A stretch of DNA of 49,682 nucleotides from Desulfosporosinus lacus DSM 15449 (lineage in GTDB: Bacteria > Bacillota > Desulfitobacteriia > Desulfitobacteriales > Desulfitobacteriaceae). The position numbers and the translations under genes are program-made. This document shows positions 41,111 to 49,546 of the stretch, piece after piece. Location: contig NZ_FQXJ01000028.1 in assembly GCF_900129935.1 (NCBI RefSeq), forward strand, positions 1 through 49,682, given 5' to 3'. Under the pieces are notes generated by a model, which saw only the letters and a program-made list of their open reading frames with translations, had not been told where the DNA came from and ran no database searches. The stretch's first letter is position 1. Each line of letters opens with the position of its first letter.

Positions 41111-43345
41111 TTAAATCAACAGACTTCTATCTCCTTTATAATAAATAACGAGTCGATGGAGCGCTCGCGTACAGGCAATGTACAGCAATTTTCTATCAAA
41201 ATCACTCGAATAGTTCTCCTTATTAGCATCGTAAACAATCACAACATCAAATTCTAATCCCTTCGCCATATAAGATGGAATGACCAATGCACCTTTTATT
41301 ACTTCTCCACCCCGTGGTTTAATGAGGGTAATTTGCACTGACTCTTTCAGCCGACAATACACCTTTTCTGCTTGATCTTGAGTTTTACATATTACGGCTA
41401 TGGATTCATACCCTAGCTCTGTATAATTAGCAATATCCCCGATGATAGCCTCATCCATCGACTCAGATGTTTCTTGATGGAGAACTAAAGGTTCTTCACC
41501 ATGCCGTTCAATAGAACAATAATTTTGTTTGGCACCTTCATCCAGAAGCTTCTGAGTGAAGGTGTTGATTTCACGAGTTGATCTATACCCTTTATCTAAT
41601 GACAGCTTAACCGTCTTACGTTTATCGAGTATCTCAGAAATATCATCATATAGCGAACGATCTATCGCCTTTTCAATCGTCTGCTGAATGTCTCCCAATA
41701 CCGTATAAGTCGCGTTTTTGTACAAAAGCTTAAAAACCTCATATTGTAGGGGGGAATAGTCCTGAGCTTCATCAATGACCACATGTTTGATCTCGGAAAA
41801 CAAATCATTTCCTTCGATTTTTAACTTAAGATAAAGAAGTGGAGCATAATCCTCATAGTGCACTTGTCCCTTACGAAGGTATTGTTGGGTTGCTGTGACA
41901 ATTTCTTCAATATTCTCTGGAAGTTCTAGACCTTGTGACAGCTTAACTAAAAGCCCATGGTTATTGAAAAGCACCTCATACAACTGCCTATAATCAACGT
42001 TCGTAAATCTTTGGATTCGTTCCCTAAATGCCTTGGCTTGTTTAATAGCTAATAATCGGCTGAATGACTTTATCTCAAATTCATGCCCTTCACTTTTTTC
42101 AACAATCTTTTCCAAGCGTTTGAGTCTATTTCTCTGTAAGGGGTGGACCTTTTCCAAGAGTGTCTTTTCGATTATTTTGAGCTGTTTTGCCATCGGAATA
42201 CCAATTTCATTGTGTAAAAAACGGTTCTTTAGCTGTTGCCTTGTCGCAATAATCGTTCCGTTATAATATACATCCTCAAAGACAATGAGACGATGCCCAT
42301 AATGCCATAATAGTCTATCAAGAATTTGCTTAAAGATCCTCGAACCTTTGAAATCGATGCTTTGCCGCCTTTGGTCTCCTAAGGTCTTCGTTCGGGAATA
42401 TATCAATGTTTCAAGCTGCATATCCCTAGTTTCTTCACCAAACCTGCCTTTAAAAGCATCTAGTACTAGATCGTCGAAAATGCTTTGCCTCACGTTCTCC
42501 TCTCCAAGCTCGGGGAGAACACTTGAAATATAGTGACTAAAAACGGCGTTAGGGGAAATTATGATGACATTATTAGATTGCAGATTGGAATTAAGACCTT
42601 CATAAAGGAGGAAGGCAATCCTATGCAGGGCAATCGATGTTTTGCCACTCCCGGCTACACCTTGTACGATTAAAAGCTCATGCTCCCTATCCCTGATAAT
42701 TACATCTTGTTCCTTCTGAATAGTTTCAATAATATTTTTCATTTTGGCGGAAGTATTATGACTTAATACTTCCTGCAGGATTTCGTCGGTAATCCTGACA
42801 CTACAATCAAAAAAATATTTTAGCTTAGAATTTCGAATTTGATACTGCCTTTTCAACGAAACATCTCCCCGACTAATCCCCAGCGGAGTGTCATACATTG
42901 CTTCGCCCAGTTCATACCTGTAAAATATGCTTGAAATAGGCGCACGCCAATCATAAACGTATACTTGACCTGTGTTCCTATCCATTAAATTGTAAAGTCC
43001 GATGTAGATTTTTTCTTTTTCACTAGAACCCTTTTCTATAAAGTCAAACCGTCCAAAGTAAGGAGAGCTTATCATTTTATTGAGTTTCTTAATACGCTGT
43101 AAATTTATATTGTAATTTGAGATTTGATTATTAATCTGCGAATGATATAGGTTCATATCAACAAGACTCTCAAAGTCGCTCGAAATATGAACAGTGTTTT
43201 CATACATATCCTTTCTAGCTGCAATCAAATCACTCTTTTTCTCTAATAAATCAATCTTTTCCTTTTCCATTTCTTCGTTAATAAAGGCTATTGTGTTACT
43301 AAGATACTCAATTTCCTCTTGATGACTTTCTTTATAACTGTCCAT
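41111..43345 (-). CDS. helD: HelD-type RNA polymerase-recycling ATPase/helicase
   Basis: 744 residues of the UvrD/Rep superfamily 1, HelD branch. The N-terminal 100 residues form a coiled-coil arm, as in HelD, which pries nucleic acid out of stalled RNA polymerase. Walker A GVAGSGKT lies at 229-236, motif II is VIDEAQDYSPLQ, motif III is LGDIQQTIEKA and the C-terminal motifs include VIPSYMAKGLEFDVVIVYDA and LLYIACTRALHRL. GGAG lies upstream of the ATG. It is a single gene with its own terminator. Confidence 0.92.
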   Translation of the reverse strand: MDSYKESHQEEIEYLSNTIAFINEEMEKEKIDLLEKKSDLIAARKDMYENTVHISSDFESLVDMNLYHSQINNQISNYNINLQRIKKLNKMISSPYFGRFDFIEKGSSEKEKIYIGLYNLMDRNTGQVYVYDWRAPISSIFYRYELGEAMYDTPLGISRGDVSLKRQYQIRNSKLKYFFDCSVRITDEILQEVLSHNTSAKMKNIIETIQKEQDVIIRDREHELLIVQGVAGSGKTSIALHRIAFLLYEGLNSNLQSNNVIIISPNAVFSHYISSVLPELGEENVRQSIFDDLVLDAFKGRFGEETRDMQLETLIYSRTKTLGDQRRQSIDFKGSRIFKQILDRLLWHYGHRLIVFEDVYYNGTIIATRQQLKNRFLHNEIGIPMAKQLKIIEKTLLEKVHPLQRNRLKRLEKIVEKSEGHEFEIKSFSRLLAIKQAKAFRERIQRFTNVDYRQLYEVLFNNHGLLVKLSQGLELPENIEEIVTATQQYLRKGQVHYEDYAPLLYLKLKIEGNDLFSEIKHVVIDEAQDYSPLQYEVFKLLYKNATYTVLGDIQQTIEKAIDRSLYDDISEILDKRKTVKLSLDKGYRSTREINTFTQKLLDEGAKQNYCSIERHGEEPLVLHQETSESMDEAIIGDIANYTELGYESIAVICKTQDQAEKVYCRLKESVQITLIKPRGGEVIKGALVIPSYMAKGLEFDVVIVYDANKENYSSDFDRKLLYIACTRALHRLVIYYKGDRSLLI

Positions 43346-43560
43346 TGGATCACACTCCTAAACTCAGAATCTTAAAAACCCATTTGACATCATTTAGAAT
43401 TTGTGATATGATATCAGTGAGATAAATAAATTATATTATGGTTTTTTATGTCTATTTTTTATTATACAACAATAACGTCTTTAAGTATAGTCAAAGTGAG
43501 AATATCTTGTCTGTTTCTATTCTCGCCTTCTCTTTGTAAGATGTTAAAGAATACACCGCA

Positions 43561-43586
43561 AAAAGCCAGCTTTGAAGCTGGCTTTT
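43561..43586. terminator. Hairpin terminator
   Basis: AAAAGCCAGCTT-TG-AAGCTGGCTTTT, symmetrical, so it could act in either direction. No gene directly upstream on either strand explains it. Confidence 0.65.
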
Positions 43587-43617
43587 AAGCTAGTTGATTA
43601 TTTCAATCCCATTTTCG

Positions 43618-43767
43618 CAGTATAATATGTGAAATTATTGAATCGCCATAACTTAGATTGTTTGTGGCTTATAACAACCTTTTCTACTTAAGATCATGTG
43701 TATGGTTTCACCCGCTAATAGACGGCGTTCCCTCAACACTTCCAGGTGATGAGGGAACATTTTTTTC
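43618..43767 (+). ncRNA. Candidate small RNA
   Basis: A TATAAT at 43621-43626 and a strong terminator at 43727-43767 bracket about 135 bases with no credible coding frame. CGCC near the start can pair with GGCG before the terminator. I recognise no riboswitch or 6S consensus. The -35 is poor, so transcription is not certain. Confidence 0.3.
43727..43767 (+). terminator. Strong terminator
   Basis: GTTCCCTCA pairs with TGAGGGAAC over a 14-base loop, followed by ATTTTTTT. No protein gene lies directly upstream. Confidence 0.8.
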
Positions 43768-43870
43768 CATTATCGTAAGCAAATTTCCTTTAACTTTCCT
43801 TTTGAAAAAGGGATCTGGGGAACATCTTTCAACTGAGTGTTGTTGAAATTATTTTTAGAATAATCAAACA

Positions 43871-43903
43871 AAAATAAAGTCGCTTTACGGACGACTTTAT
43901 TTT
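43871..43903. terminator. Hairpin terminator upstream of the toxin candidate
   Basis: AAAATAAAGTCG pairs with CGACTTTATTTT over a 9-base loop, usable on both strands. Confidence 0.7.
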
Positions 43904-44012
43904 TGTGAAACGTGATTAAAGGCATCATTACTGCATATATATTTGTAATAGACATAATTATCATATTTGCGGGCATGCAACCAATTTCTCTCTGAAGGGA
44001 GGAAGTTGGATC

Positions 44013-44114
44013 ATGAAAACATATGAGACGTTAATGATTGCGATCGGATCCTGCTCATTATTAGTTAGTTTACTAGTTTTAATCGTGGAGGTGATAAAAG
44101 TTATTGTGAGGTGA
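44013..44114 (+). CDS. Putative holin-like small membrane toxin (33 aa)
   Basis: 33 residues: MKTYETLMIAIGSCSLLV followed by SLLVLIVEVIKVIVR. One membrane helix with a short polar N-terminus and a charged C-terminus matches the Firmicute holin-like toxin family (Hol_Tox type; related to type I toxins such as TxpA). GGGAGG lies about 11 bases upstream. The gene is isolated, with a long 3' region that carries one hairpin readable as a minus-strand terminator (44135-44162) and ends in a strong plus-strand terminator (44196-44223). This layout fits a type I toxin with an antisense RNA on the other strand. The antisense promoter is not clear. Confidence 0.65.
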   Translation: MKTYETLMIAIGSCSLLVSLLVLIVEVIKVIVR

Positions 44115-44134
44115 ACTATCTCCTCAGTGGTAAA

Positions 44135-44162
44135 AAGTAGCCAGCGCCAAACCGAGCTACTT
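44135..44162 (-). terminator. Possible terminator of an antisense RNA
   Basis: On the minus strand AAGTAGC pairs with GCTACTT over a 14-base loop, followed by TTTA. It would end a transcript coming from the 3' side of the toxin gene, as an antitoxin RNA would. Confidence 0.4.
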
Positions 44163-44195
44163 CTCACCGGCCGATAAGGTTGCCTTGCTCGCACC

Positions 44196-44223
44196 GATAA
44201 GGACACTTCCTTATCTTTTTTTT
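44196..44223 (+). terminator. Terminator of the toxin mRNA
   Basis: GATAAGG-ACACTT-CCTTATC followed by eight T, 82 bases past the toxin stop. Confidence 0.85.
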
Positions 44224-44367
44224 GCCCTGCAATATAATTATGTCGCGTGTCACATTTGTATTACAAATAAAATAAATTTATCTGCTAAGCCCTGTCACCG
44301 AGTTAAAGACGCGTTCGTCAAATAAATGCAAGCGAGGTGCTTCTTGTTCTATTAGACTTCTGTACCC

Positions 44368-44868
44368 TTAAACATCGAGGTGTGAATCAATTACTTTCCA
44401 TGAGATAGTTCCATTATTTATATCGTAACTTAACAGCATGTATCCGGAAATATGTCCATCATCAAAATAAGCGAATACCCACCTATCCGTAAGAACATGT
44501 ATGTCTTCATTATGATAAAAACCCATGGTGCCACCCAGAATACCCTCATAGGGAATCAACTCGCTATGCATCTTGAGGTCTGCAACAATATCTTTCAGTT
44601 GACCTGTATATCCTTTAGCCTGTAATTTAAGCATTGAAGTTTGGTCATAATTACCTAATTCTAATTTCTCAAGTTCGCTCCTCAATCCAGAAGCTTGAGT
44701 GGCACAATCTTCATTTTCTTGCTGTAGTTGACTATTGTCGTTAAATAAACTAGTCTTCTTTTCCTCAGCGTTGCTTAACTTTATTTGGTATTGAAAAATA
44801 ATGATTAAAGAGACGGCTAAGATTATCACCATTGAACTTATCCATAATATACGCTCTTTGTTTTTCAC
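44368..44868 (-). CDS. Membrane-anchored hypothetical protein with coiled coil
   Basis: 166 residues. One N-terminal membrane span (MVIILAVSLIIIFQYQI), then a coiled-coil-like EKKTSLFNDNSQLQQEN to LRSELEKLELG, then an external domain containing RWVFAYFDDGHISGYMLLSY, which looks like a beta sheet. No family recognised. Start GTG with GGGGATGGAG upstream. It lies 21 bases after the small membrane protein at 44890 on the same strand, probably in one operon. Confidence 0.7.
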   Translation of the reverse strand: MKNKERILWISSMVIILAVSLIIIFQYQIKLSNAEEKKTSLFNDNSQLQQENEDCATQASGLRSELEKLELGNYDQTSMLKLQAKGYTGQLKDIVADLKMHSELIPYEGILGGTMGFYHNEDIHVLTDRWVFAYFDDGHISGYMLLSYDINNGTISWKVIDSHLDV

Positions 44869-44889
44869 ATCTCCATCCCCTTCTTAAGT

Positions 44890-45303
44890 TTAAGCACTGT
44901 TCTTAAATAGTTGTTTATTGTTGAACAAAAAAAGAGTGCCTATAATCCGGGAAAAACTGGGGATTACTGAAACCAGCCTAGGCAATGAATTACCTGGAAA
45001 AAATAGACCGAGAACTGAAAATGCAATTCTTTGAATATCATTAGCACTTATCCTTGTCCCCTCGTTAAAATGAGTTTCCTTCTTTACAATAACTACCGAT
45101 AACTTACTCGATAGAAGCCACAGTAAAACTCCGAAGAGAATATACATTAACGGATAACTGATATTCAGCAAATTTTCACGAGTTATTTGATGGGACATTG
45201 CAACAGCAAAAGAAAGAACATTGGTTGATACGTTAATCCCTTGAATAATCATGTAAATACTAAGAATCTTACAAGCTAGGCTTGCAATCTCACGGTTACT
45301 CAC
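44890..45303 (-). CDS. Small integral membrane protein, unknown
   Basis: 137 residues with two clear hydrophobic spans in the first half (ILSIYMIIQGINVSTNVLSF, LMYILFGVLLWLLSSKL) and a third moderately hydrophobic region after ANDIQRIAFSVLGLFF. No family recognised. GTG start with AAAAGGGGAATAAA upstream. It precedes the coiled-coil membrane protein by 21 bases. Confidence 0.7.
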   Translation of the reverse strand: MSNREIASLACKILSIYMIIQGINVSTNVLSFAVAMSHQITRENLLNISYPLMYILFGVLLWLLSSKLSVVIVKKETHFNEGTRISANDIQRIAFSVLGLFFPGNSLPRLVSVIPSFSRIIGTLFLFNNKQLFKNSA

Positions 45304-45516
45304 TCTTTATTCCCCTTTTTATCGGATATTATTGAACCTGCCACCGACACAAAATAAGTTCTAAACAATAAGTAATTACCGTATATTTTCTAATTGTCAT
45401 CGCAAAATGTTTGTCTCTGCCAATACTATATTCTAGATTTGCGGCGAAACATGGCGAAAAGGCGACGTGACTCCTAAGGGCCTTCGTAATATTCTTTTCC
45501 TTTGGTTCCTATAAGA

Positions 45517-45864
45517 CTACTTATCTCCTTCTTCAGGAACAATACAGATGAAAGCAAATCTGCCATCGCCTGTATTTGTAAACTGATGTAACTCATTGCT
45601 AGGTACAAAAGCAAACGACCCAGCTTCTAACGCATAATCTTGTCCATCCAAATACAAAGACCCCGTACCTTCGAGAATGTAATTTATATGTGGCCAAGGG
45701 TGAGTATGACGAGGAGTATAACCTCCCTGACCCAGCTCAAATTCGCGCATAACATAGCCTTCCCACCCTTGATCAGGAGAAATAAGTACTTTCTTGACGG
45801 CATTTTTTATTTGATCATTGTTTATAGGGGTTCCTAAAACGTCCCGGTTATGACTTACTATCAT
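45517..45864 (-). CDS. Cupin-2 domain protein
   Basis: 115 residues forming a single cupin barrel. The metal-site motif HTHPWPHINYILEGTG supplies two His and the later Glu, and PSNELHQFTNTG the third His. Small single-cupin proteins bind metal and act as isomerases, dioxygenases or sensors; nothing nearby names a substrate. GGGAGGT lies before the ATG. It is a single gene. Confidence 0.88.
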   Translation of the reverse strand: MIVSHNRDVLGTPINNDQIKNAVKKVLISPDQGWEGYVMREFELGQGGYTPRHTHPWPHINYILEGTGSLYLDGQDYALEAGSFAFVPSNELHQFTNTGDGRFAFICIVPEEGDK

Positions 45865-46022
45865 TTTTCTACCTCCCTAAATACATCATTCATCCTTGAA
45901 TTCTTTCCATTCATTCGTTCAATTATTTAAATTGGTATCTTCTGTACGCTTGATCTAAACAAACCATATTATAAGTTTCCTCACCAGATGCTAAATTCCT
46001 CTAATACATTGCTTGACAGCTT

Positions 46023-46076
46023 AAAAAAGCAGGCTGACTGTTAACCTTTTATGAGTTACAGTCAGCCTACTTTTTT
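46023..46076 (-). terminator. Terminator of the gene at 46109
   Basis: AGGCTGACTGT pairs with ACAGTCAGCCT over a 16-base loop, flanked by A and T runs, so it can act on both strands. Confidence 0.85.
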
Positions 46077-46108
46077 ATGATTGGAGCACTATTCTGCAAA
46101 ATAGCAGG

Positions 46109-46576
46109 TTATTTTTTGTGAAACCTACATGGCCGTAATAAATATGCCCTTAAACTATTAGCTAAAGTTATCAGCTTTTTAGGTTTGGTAATTAACAAAA
46201 TACCACCTGCTGTTAAAAGGATACAGAGCACCTGGATAAGTCTCTTGACCGAAGTGGCACTAGTCAATAGCACAGGATTTGATGGTTTTGAAACACATTG
46301 AACTTTTAAAGTTCCTTGCCAATACTTCGGCTTGATTGACAAACTAATCGCTGAGGGAGGTATTTTTCGGTAAACTCTGCTGACAACTACACTACTGGAA
46401 GAAAGTCGTTTTGTTGTGCTTTTAACCGAATATGTACGACTTCCAATTATGTTCGCTTTTGAAACCGGACAAGCATGAACAATCCCGGTCGAATCCTTTT
46501 GCAGTATCACAACACTTGTAAATGGAAATTGGTGTCCCTTCCTGTTATCTGACCTGATGATATTATTGTTTAACAT
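46109..46576 (-). CDS. Hypothetical protein with one C-terminal membrane span
   Basis: About 155 residues, basic, Ser- and Lys-rich (TTKRLSSSSVVVSRVYRK), with a hydrophobic span near the end (LIQVLCILLTAGGILLI) and a positively charged tail. No family recognised. ATAGGAGG lies 6-7 bases before ATG 46576 (MLNNN), a strong argument for this start over a longer frame to 46603. It has a terminator downstream and is divergent from ytxH. Confidence 0.6.
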   Translation of the reverse strand: MLNNNIIRSDNRKGHQFPFTSVVILQKDSTGIVHACPVSKANIIGSRTYSVKSTTKRLSSSSVVVSRVYRKIPPSAISLSIKPKYWQGTLKVQCVSKPSNPVLLTSATSVKRLIQVLCILLTAGGILLITKPKKLITLANSLRAYLLRPCRFHKK

Positions 46577-46859
46577 TGTCAGCCTCCTATATCCGGGCAA
46601 CAAGTTAAGTAATATTCTAACTTCATCTTATGTCTTCTTATGGTGTAGTGTTCATGTCCTTGTTAGTCTTTCTCTGCAACATTAAATTAAGAATTGAACC
46701 ATTGAAACCAGAAGCATTTTATATGGGAGAGCATATAATAAATAAGACTTGTAAACTTACGACCATGATAGCAACGATTGCACATCAAACTAGACTTCTA
46801 GATATACAGGATAGAGGTTACATTTGTAATTTCATGGCGTTAAAAGGAGCGGATAAGAA

Positions 46860-47345
46860 GTGGGAAATAATAAGGTGAACAAAAAGAGTACGGTAATTAA
46901 GGCAGCCATGTTTGGAAGTCTAGCAGGAGCAGTGATGGGCCTATTGTTTGCTCCAAAAAGCGGACTAGAAATGCGCCAAGATCTAGTCGAACAGGCCCAT
47001 GCAATCGGAGACAAAGCTGTAGATATTAAAGACAAAGCGCAGAGTGTTTGGCAAAATGTTGAGGAAAAAACCCAACTGACGGTTAATAATGGTAAGAGCT
47101 GGATTAACAAAGGAAAACAATTGGTTAGTAACCTGAAAACATTGGTCTCTGAGATTCAGCAGGGTGCTTTGACAAAGACCGTTCCTGTTTATGCAATAGA
47201 AGAATTTGTTAGTGACAAAGATAGTGACAATAATAGTGATATTTATCGTGAAATTGATGCTAATAGTGGTACTGGTACTGATATCGAAACTGATATTGAT
47301 ACCGATACTAATAATGACAGTGATGAGTCAGGAAAGATATTTTAG
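46860..47345 (+). CDS. YtxH family protein with Asp/Thr-rich tail
   Basis: 161 residues. The YtxH core is at the N-terminus: a glycine-rich membrane helix, MFGSLAGAVMGLLFAPKSG, then LEMRQDLVEQAHAIGDKAVD and a LEA-like amphipathic helix. YtxH proteins are small membrane-associated stress proteins of Firmicutes. The last 40 residues are low-complexity, with repeated DI, DT, DN and SD steps. The start is GTG with AAAGGAG about 10 bases upstream. Confidence 0.85.
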   Translation: MGNNKVNKKSTVIKAAMFGSLAGAVMGLLFAPKSGLEMRQDLVEQAHAIGDKAVDIKDKAQSVWQNVEEKTQLTVNNGKSWINKGKQLVSNLKTLVSEIQQGALTKTVPVYAIEEFVSDKDSDNNSDIYREIDANSGTGTDIETDIDTDTNNDSDESGKIF

Positions 47346-47423
47346 ACCAAAGATATTTTCTATTGTCTCAGGAACAAATACCTGTATTCCTCTTGTTACT
47401 TAATTTAAATATTCAACGGTATT

Positions 47424-47451
47424 AAAAAGACAGTTTAGACTGTCTTTTTTT
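47424..47451 (+). terminator. Terminator of ytxH
   Basis: AAAAAGACAGT-TTAG-ACTGTCTTTTT followed by TT, 80 bases after the stop. Confidence 0.9.
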
Positions 47452-47719
47452 CGAGTGAGACAAATTAAAGAGTCTTCATAATGCCTTACAAAGACTGACT
47501 CGTCATAAACAAAATCGAAGATAATTTTAATGATCAATATGCTCCTTAGGGATAAGACGTCGCTCTCGTGGAATGAGATTCTAACCCTCAAATAAAGCAC
47601 CTTTTTTAACTTACTACAATATATTAAGTTAAACAAAGCCGGAAATAGATCATGCTTGTGTAATTTTTACTCAAAGATTTCCTTATCTCAAAACTCATCT
47701 ATTTCGTGGGGGTTTATAT

Positions 47720-48613
47720 ATGAATAAGTTAAAACGTATTTCTAAAGTCTTTGAATCAGCAGACGAAATTTCCTTTGACGACACCTCTAGGATTGTGTTA
47801 ATGAGCGACATCCATAGGGGTGATGGAAGCTGGGCAGATGATTTTTCAAAGAACCAAAATCTATATTTCGCTGCCTTAACCCATTACTATAATGAAAATT
47901 ATACTTATATTGAGATTGGTGATGGTGATGAACTTTGGAAGAATAAAAAAGCTTCTGACATTATCTACGTACATAGTGATGCATTTTGGCTTCTTTCTAA
48001 ATTCTTCAATGAGGGCAGGCTATTTTTAATTTTCGGGAACCATGACATGTGCAAAAAAAATGATAAATTTGTCAAAAACAATTTATATCAATACTTTGAT
48101 GAAAGAGACAAAAAGTACTATCCCTTATTCGAAAATATTAAGGTTCATGAGGGCCTGGTTTTAAGGCATTCAATGACGGATCAAAAGATTCTCTTGATCC
48201 ATGGGCATCAAGCAAGTTTCATGGATTATGAAATGTGGAGGTTGTCCAGATTCCTGGTTAGATATTTATGGAGACCCCTGGAGCTATTCGGTGTAAATGA
48301 TCCAACAAGTACAGCCAAAAACTATCATATGAAAGATGCAGTTGAAAATAAACTTACAGAGTGGGTAATACAGGAAAAACATATGCTTATTGCCGGTCAT
48401 ACTCATAAGCCTATGTTCCCAGATATCGGTAATCCTCTATATTTTAATGATGGAAGCAGTGTCCATCCACGTAGTATAACGGCAATTGAAATTGCTGATG
48501 GTTTTATTGCACTTGTTAAATGGAATGTCAAAACAAAGGATGACGGTACATTGTTCATTGGCAGAGAGGTACTGGCAGGGCCAAGAAGATTAAGGGATTA
48601 CTATTTATCATAA
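47720..48613 (+). CDS. Calcineurin-like metallophosphoesterase
   Basis: 297 residues. The five family motifs are present in order: LMSDIHRGDG, IEIGDGDELW, IFGNHDM, LLIHGHQA and IAGHTHKP, giving the two-metal site. The family splits phosphomonoesters, diesters or nucleotides; the specificity is not readable. Start ATG with GTGGGGG upstream, a moderate ribosome site. It is a single gene in a region of unrelated single genes. Confidence 0.93.
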   Translation: MNKLKRISKVFESADEISFDDTSRIVLMSDIHRGDGSWADDFSKNQNLYFAALTHYYNENYTYIEIGDGDELWKNKKASDIIYVHSDAFWLLSKFFNEGRLFLIFGNHDMCKKNDKFVKNNLYQYFDERDKKYYPLFENIKVHEGLVLRHSMTDQKILLIHGHQASFMDYEMWRLSRFLVRYLWRPLELFGVNDPTSTAKNYHMKDAVENKLTEWVIQEKHMLIAGHTHKPMFPDIGNPLYFNDGSSVHPRSITAIEIADGFIALVKWNVKTKDDGTLFIGREVLAGPRRLRDYYLS

Positions 48614-48945
48614 TAACGGATCACGTTTAAATTACCACCCTCTATTTCTACATCATGGTCATATGGTTTTTTCTGCAAGGTATTATGAATTAAATTCAGT
48701 TACAATACCATTAAGGATATTGATTGCATTCGTTACAGTGTTCTACCTTAGGATTGATGGCACAAGCTCTTATTACACAATGCTTGCAGTTTATGAATAA
48801 ATTATTCGATTTACACCCATTGCACTTAGCGAATTTTGGAGGACTACCTCTTTTCAAAAAAAGTATAATATAAGACAACTTTTTCGGGTAGCGAAATGGT
48901 ATAGCTCCGAATAACTTACCATATATTACCTATTTTAACAGAGAT
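48614..48945. other. Stretch between the phosphoesterase and the Pro-rich gene
   Basis: About 330 bases. On the minus strand it holds the DUF3795-like remnant at 48711-48929. The remaining bases (48614-48710) show no gene or hairpin. Confidence 0.6.
48711..48929 (-). pseudogene. DUF3795-like Cys-rich remnant
   Basis: A 72-codon open stretch without an ATG. It contains KCNGCKSNNLFINCKHC, then VIRACAINPKVEHCNEC and ends NQYP with TAA where relatives have a conserved Cys after YP. The Cys spacing C-X2-C, C-X2-C, C, C-X2-C is that of DUF3795 zinc-binding-like proteins. The usual N-terminus (YCGLDCSxCPAY-like) is missing and a stop (48930-48932) closes the frame upstream. It looks like the truncated end of a gene, although a small functional protein from an internal TTG cannot be ruled out. 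Confidence 0.6.
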
Positions 48946-48960
48946 ATGGAGAGTGACCTT

Positions 48961-49368
48961 ATGCCTTTAGATAGAATGAATATGTTTTGGAATCAACAAA
49001 CAATGCCCCAACAGAATCAGTTCTTTCAACCAACGCCTGCTCCGGGGCAATTTAGCGAGAGCGCTCCCACTTGGATGTTGAATCAGAGTCAGAGAGTTCC
49101 GTCCACGATGGGAGGGCAAGGCAGTTTTCCGATACCACCAGGATATAGCCGCAACATGAATATGAATGGTCCCGGAAGCGGTCTGGGGGGAGGAATGCCT
49201 AGATATCAAGGAAATTTTGGAGGGAATCTTGGTTTAGGAGCCGGACCACAAAATGCGGGTGGTCAAGGCTACACCACACCAGGGTATCCACCTCAAGGCT
49301 TCGGGCAGCTACAACAATACCCCCAACCCCAGTTGCCTTTGACTCAAGTGCGAATGTCAAGAAAATAG
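48961..49368 (+). CDS. Pro/Gln/Gly-rich low-complexity protein, 3' end formed by the insertion element
   Basis: About 135 residues, disordered: Met/Gln/Pro-rich first half (NQQTMPQQNQFFQPTPAPGQ), then glycine-rich (GLGGGMPRYQGNFGGNLGLG) and Pro/Gln-rich. No family recognised; the style is that of spore-coat or surface proteins. ATG 48961 has GGAG 9 bases upstream; the earlier ATG 48946 overlaps it. The last residues MSRK and the TAG come from the IS21 end (TGTCAAGAAAATAG begins at 49355), so the native C-terminus has probably been lost. Confidence 0.65.
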   Translation: MPLDRMNMFWNQQTMPQQNQFFQPTPAPGQFSESAPTWMLNQSQRVPSTMGGQGSFPIPPGYSRNMNMNGPGSGLGGGMPRYQGNFGGNLGLGAGPQNAGGQGYTTPGYPPQGFGQLQQYPQPQLPLTQVRMSRK

Positions 49369-49458
49369 TGAGCCACTCGCCAGAAAAAAGTTGATCCACT
49401 AACGCCAGTAAAATAGTGAGCCATGTTGGTGAAAACGCTGGAAGAATATTGAGCCACT
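49362..49458. repeat. Four terminal repeats of the IS21-type element
   Basis: AAAATAGTGAGCCACT (49362-49377), AAAAAAGTTGATCCACT (49384-49400), AAAATAGTGAGCCA (49410-49423) and GAATATTGAGCCACT (49444-49458), all in the same orientation. These are presumed transposase (IstA) binding sites. Confidence 0.8.
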
Positions 49459-49473
49459 TATTGGTATAGATAT

Positions 49474-49526
49474 GCGCCTGTAAAATCGGAAGGAGGGCGT
49501 AGCCCGAATGGAGATTTTACAGGCGC
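49474..49526 (-). terminator. Long hairpin after istB
   Basis: GCGCCTGTAAAATC and its complement enclose a smaller GGGCGTAGCCC hairpin. It lies 20 bases beyond the istB stop and inside the element. It lacks a T-run, so it may serve as an mRNA end or an element-specific structure. Confidence 0.55.
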
Positions 49527-49546
49527 GCACGGCAAGGTTCCATCAC

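Larger units (their letters stand above)
43346..44012. other. Hairpin-rich gene-free stretch
   Basis: About 670 bases between helD and the toxin candidate. It holds three hairpins (43561-43586, 43727-43767, 43871-43903) and a possible small transcript at 43618-43767. No reading frame has a convincing ribosome site. Confidence 0.6.

Noticed and set aside
43658-43846. 62-codon plus-strand frame
   Set aside because: It runs through a strong terminator hairpin, which argues against coding.
43961-44206. 81-codon minus-strand frame opposite the toxin candidate
   Set aside because: It has no ribosome site and mirrors the toxin gene and its 3' hairpins, so it is a shadow frame.
46630-46878. 82-codon plus-strand frame before ytxH
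   Set aside because: It has no ribosome binding site and no protein-like pattern, and it overlaps the well-supported ytxH start.
47400-47636. 78-codon minus-strand frame after ytxH
   Set aside because: It lies across the ytxH terminator, has no ribosome site and ends inside an AT-rich spacer.
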